Shown here piece after piece: positions 5,987 through 8,058 of a DNA stretch of 8,058 bases. The notes below the pieces were generated by a model. The model ran no database searches and was not told the origin of the DNA. It saw only the letters and a program-made list of their open reading frames with translations. The stretch is from positions 1 through 8,058 of the forward strand of contig DAOSUS010000107.1 in assembly GCA_035378955.1 (NCBI GenBank). Reading direction: 5' to 3'. Made by a program: the position numbers and the translations under genes. Within the stretch, counting starts at the first letter, position 1, and each line of letters opens with the position of its first letter. The stretch comes from Candidatus Hydrogenedens sp. Its GTDB lineage: Bacteria; Hydrogenedentota; Hydrogenedentia; Hydrogenedentales; Hydrogenedentaceae.

Positions 5987-6604
5987 CTAATGTTCTTGGG
6001 AGGTAATATTGAAGGTGTCAAGAAGGGTACCATCATTTCGGATAGCACGAACATTCATTTCTCCATTTCTAATATCTACTGCACAAAAATGCCAGCATGT
6101 TTCTGTTTTTATTGTCTCAGGACCTGGCACGGGTTTTGCCCATAATAACACACCTCCGCCTCCTGTAATTACATGATGGAAACCTGAAATAAAATGATGT
6201 TCGTAAGCATGAACATGCCCTGCAAAAACAATATCTACTTTTTTTTCTTGAAATACAGATTCTAGAATTTCCCGCAGGTTCGTGTTCCGATAAGATTCAC
6301 GTGGATCATAGGTAAAGATAGGTTTGTGTAGAAATACCGCTGTAAATTTTGTCTTTGGAGGACGGGAATCCAGTGTTTGAAGAAGCCAGTTGTACTGTGG
6401 ACTATCTTTATTAATATTATCTTCTGAAGATAAAATAATAAATCGAACTCCTGCATAATCAAAAAAGTACCAATGCGTTGAAGTCCCGTAATCGAAGTAT
6501 TTTTCGTAGGGGATTGTCGTACCGCGTGCTTCATGATTACCTAAACTCACTAAATAAGGTCGTGCAGAGGCTAAAGGGGTAATTTCTTTCAAAAAATGAT
6601 ACCA
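5987..6604 (-). pseudogene. Metallophosphoesterase, C-terminal half, downstream of an in-frame TAG
   Basis: This is the direct in-frame continuation of the gene starting at 7321, separated from it only by the TAG at 6605-6607. It begins WYHFLKEITPLA. It carries the remaining metal-site motifs of purple-acid-phosphatase-like enzymes: GNHE (residues 261-264 of the joined 444-codon frame), the His of FLHKP (332), and GHVHAYEH (368-375) with two metal-ligand His. A conserved GGGG follows in the last domain. Independent translation is unlikely: the first possible start is a TTG at 6590-6592 with no Shine-Dalgarno sequence, and it would lack the first two metal motifs. It ends in TAG at 5987-5989. 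The family hydrolyses phosphate esters; the substrate is not evident. Confidence 0.85.
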
Positions 6605-7321
6605 CTACCAACCATAACCCGGTCCGGGATTCTCTACAATATCTCCAGTGTTAAATATAAGGTCGAACTTACCATGTGAAGGTTCTTCTTTTGTAATTGC
6701 ATTTAGCACACTACTATGAAAAGAAATTCCACTAAAGGGTCTATTATCTCCATACACGACAAAAGAGAAATCGGTTGGAGTAGCAGGAGCAGTATGGAAA
6801 GAATATTCTTCTTTCCCTAATGCAGGAATGCGGTAATGATAAGCCGTTCCTGGTTCTAAATTTTCTAATCTTATTTTCGGATAGTATGTTGGCGAACAAG
6901 ACACTTTCTTCCATTCTGAGGCTCCTTCTTTTACATATTCAACCTCACCAGGAATTTGCACCTCAGAAGTCCAACAAACCGTCATTGTAGTCTTAGGGTC
7001 ACCCGATATAACCAGATAAGGACCTCCATTTTTGGGCGTTTCATAATAACCACGATAAAAAGTTGGGATGCTAAAAAGGAATATGAAAAAAACAAGGTAG
7101 GAAATACTCCAGATTATTCGGAGTGATAATTTTTCTATCTGGATGAGTATGAAAAAAAAGATAGACGGAATAAGACCAATTAAGCCAAAAATAATAAAGG
7201 GAAATAAAAAATAAATTGCATAAGAAATGTGTTTGTAAGCTAAAGCACCCAATATTGCACCAATAGCAATCCATACAAAACACCAAAATAACCCAATTAT
7301 CTTCACTTTCTCTTTAAGCAT
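6605..7321 (-). CDS. Membrane-anchored purple-acid-phosphatase-like metallophosphoesterase, N-terminal half
   Basis: 238 codons to an in-frame TAG. Layout: basic start MLKEKVK, three predicted membrane segments (about 8-28, 33-60, 70-88), an Ig/FN3-like PAP N-terminal domain (about 97-178, with GDPKTTMTVCWTSE and NLEPGTAYHYRI), and the start of the catalytic domain with metal motifs YGD (190-192) and NTGDIVENPG (224-233). Three crossings from a basic, cytoplasmic N-terminus would place the catalytic domain outside the inner membrane. The ATG is preceded by AAGGA with a 7-nt gap. The frame continues beyond the TAG into the GNHE and GHVH motifs, so this was one 443-residue protein. Without readthrough the product lacks half its metal ligands and should be inactive. 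It lies downstream of the 5S rRNA gene on the same strand, with a 183-bp gap and probably its own promoter. Confidence 0.85.
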   Translation of the reverse strand: MLKEKVKIIGLFWCFVWIAIGAILGALAYKHISYAIYFLFPFIIFGLIGLIPSIFFFILIQIEKLSLRIIWSISYLVFFIFLFSIPTFYRGYYETPKNGGPYLVISGDPKTTMTVCWTSEVQIPGEVEYVKEGASEWKKVSCSPTYYPKIRLENLEPGTAYHYRIPALGKEEYSFHTAPATPTDFSFVVYGDNRPFSGISFHSSVLNAITKEEPSHGKFDLIFNTGDIVENPGPGYGW

Positions 7322-7504
7322 ATATTTTCCTTTTATAATAATAGCCTATATTTTAACACAAACACATTAGGCACTACGGTATAGGGCATAATTAATGAAA
7401 TTTTATTTTTGAAATATGATGTTTTTTCTATCAAATATTTCTGTTGAATTTGGTGAATATATTTTTTAGAACAAGTTTTTTATAATGTGATTTAAAATGA
7501 AAAA
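7322..7504. other. Intergenic region between 5S rRNA and the phosphatase gene
   Basis: 183 bp of AT-rich DNA. No GC-rich hairpin with a U-tract is visible after the 5S gene, so where the rRNA transcript ends is unclear. On the minus strand TTGTGT followed by a TATTAT/TTATAA stretch (about 7330-7365) could be a weak promoter for the phosphatase, but the spacing is poor. No gene is seen. Confidence 0.45.
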
Positions 7505-7622
<118 letters not shown>

Positions 7623-7714
7623 AACTTGTGTGTATTAAACTTTATAAAGACTTTCGACAGTGAATGCAAGGAGTGCAAGAATAAGCGACATGAACTCGTA
7701 GGGAATATCTCTGG

Positions 7715-7727
7715 CTTATGAAAACAT

Positions 7728-7730
<3 letters not shown>
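7715..7730 (-). other. Hairpin at the 23S rRNA 3' end
   Basis: CTTATG and CATAAG form a perfect 6-bp stem with a 4-base loop (TTTT in the transcript). It overlaps or immediately follows the last bases of 23S rRNA. It may be part of the processing signal, although the mature 3' end normally pairs with the 5' end of 23S, which is outside the window. Confidence 0.4.

Positions 7731-8058
<328 letters not shown>

Noticed and set aside
6605..6607. TAG as evidence of an alternative genetic code or pyrrolysine
   Set aside because: gatA, gatB and the phosphatase gene itself end with TAG at their expected family ends, so general reassignment does not fit; no suppressor gene is visible here.
7623..7727. 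tRNA gene in the 23S-5S spacer
   Set aside because: No T-loop GGTTCGA-type sequence or acceptor pairing could be found on either strand.

Overview
This is an AT-rich bacterial window. The genes have Shine-Dalgarno sites, and the right end carries the 3' part of a 23S rRNA gene followed by a complete 5S rRNA gene. The genome encodes GatCAB, so it probably makes Gln-tRNA(Gln) and/or Asn-tRNA(Asn) by the indirect, transamidation route. I cannot name the phylum from sequence alone. Low GC, an abridged Hanks-type kinase and a membrane-anchored purple-acid-phosphatase-like enzyme suggest a poorly characterised lineage, but that is inference.

Layout, left to right. (1) 1-472, plus strand: a strong-looking promoter followed by two tandem small ORFs (42 and 73 codons). 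They share an N-terminal block (LTKxPAxxQVSNFQ) and an exact 17-bp in-frame repeat. The second has a Thr/Gly-rich tail. I do not recognise the family. (2) 473-5132, minus strand, transcribed right to left: gatC, gatA, gatB, rsfS and a Hanks-type Ser/Thr kinase. The gatC-gatA and gatB-rsfS-kinase joints are tight; gatA and gatB are separated by 163 bp that hold a possible 23-codon micro-ORF. The kinase stop codon directly abuts the stop codon of the second small ORF, which is convergent. (3) 5133-5986: a long AT-rich intergenic region with two palindromes and, at its right end, a decayed plus-strand remnant of an IS1595/ISXO2-type transposase. (4) 5987-7321, minus strand: one metallophosphoesterase reading frame (three membrane segments, PAP-type N-terminal domain, catalytic domain) broken by a single in-frame TAG. 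(5) 7505-8058, minus strand: 5S rRNA and the 3' portion of 23S rRNA.

Functionally, the central cluster is about translation: GatCAB completes aminoacylation, and RsfS blocks 50S-30S joining when nutrients are low. The kinase co-directional with them may phosphorylate targets in that context, but the sequence does not show which. The two observations most worth following are the paralogous small-peptide pair with its own promoter and the amber-split phosphatase.
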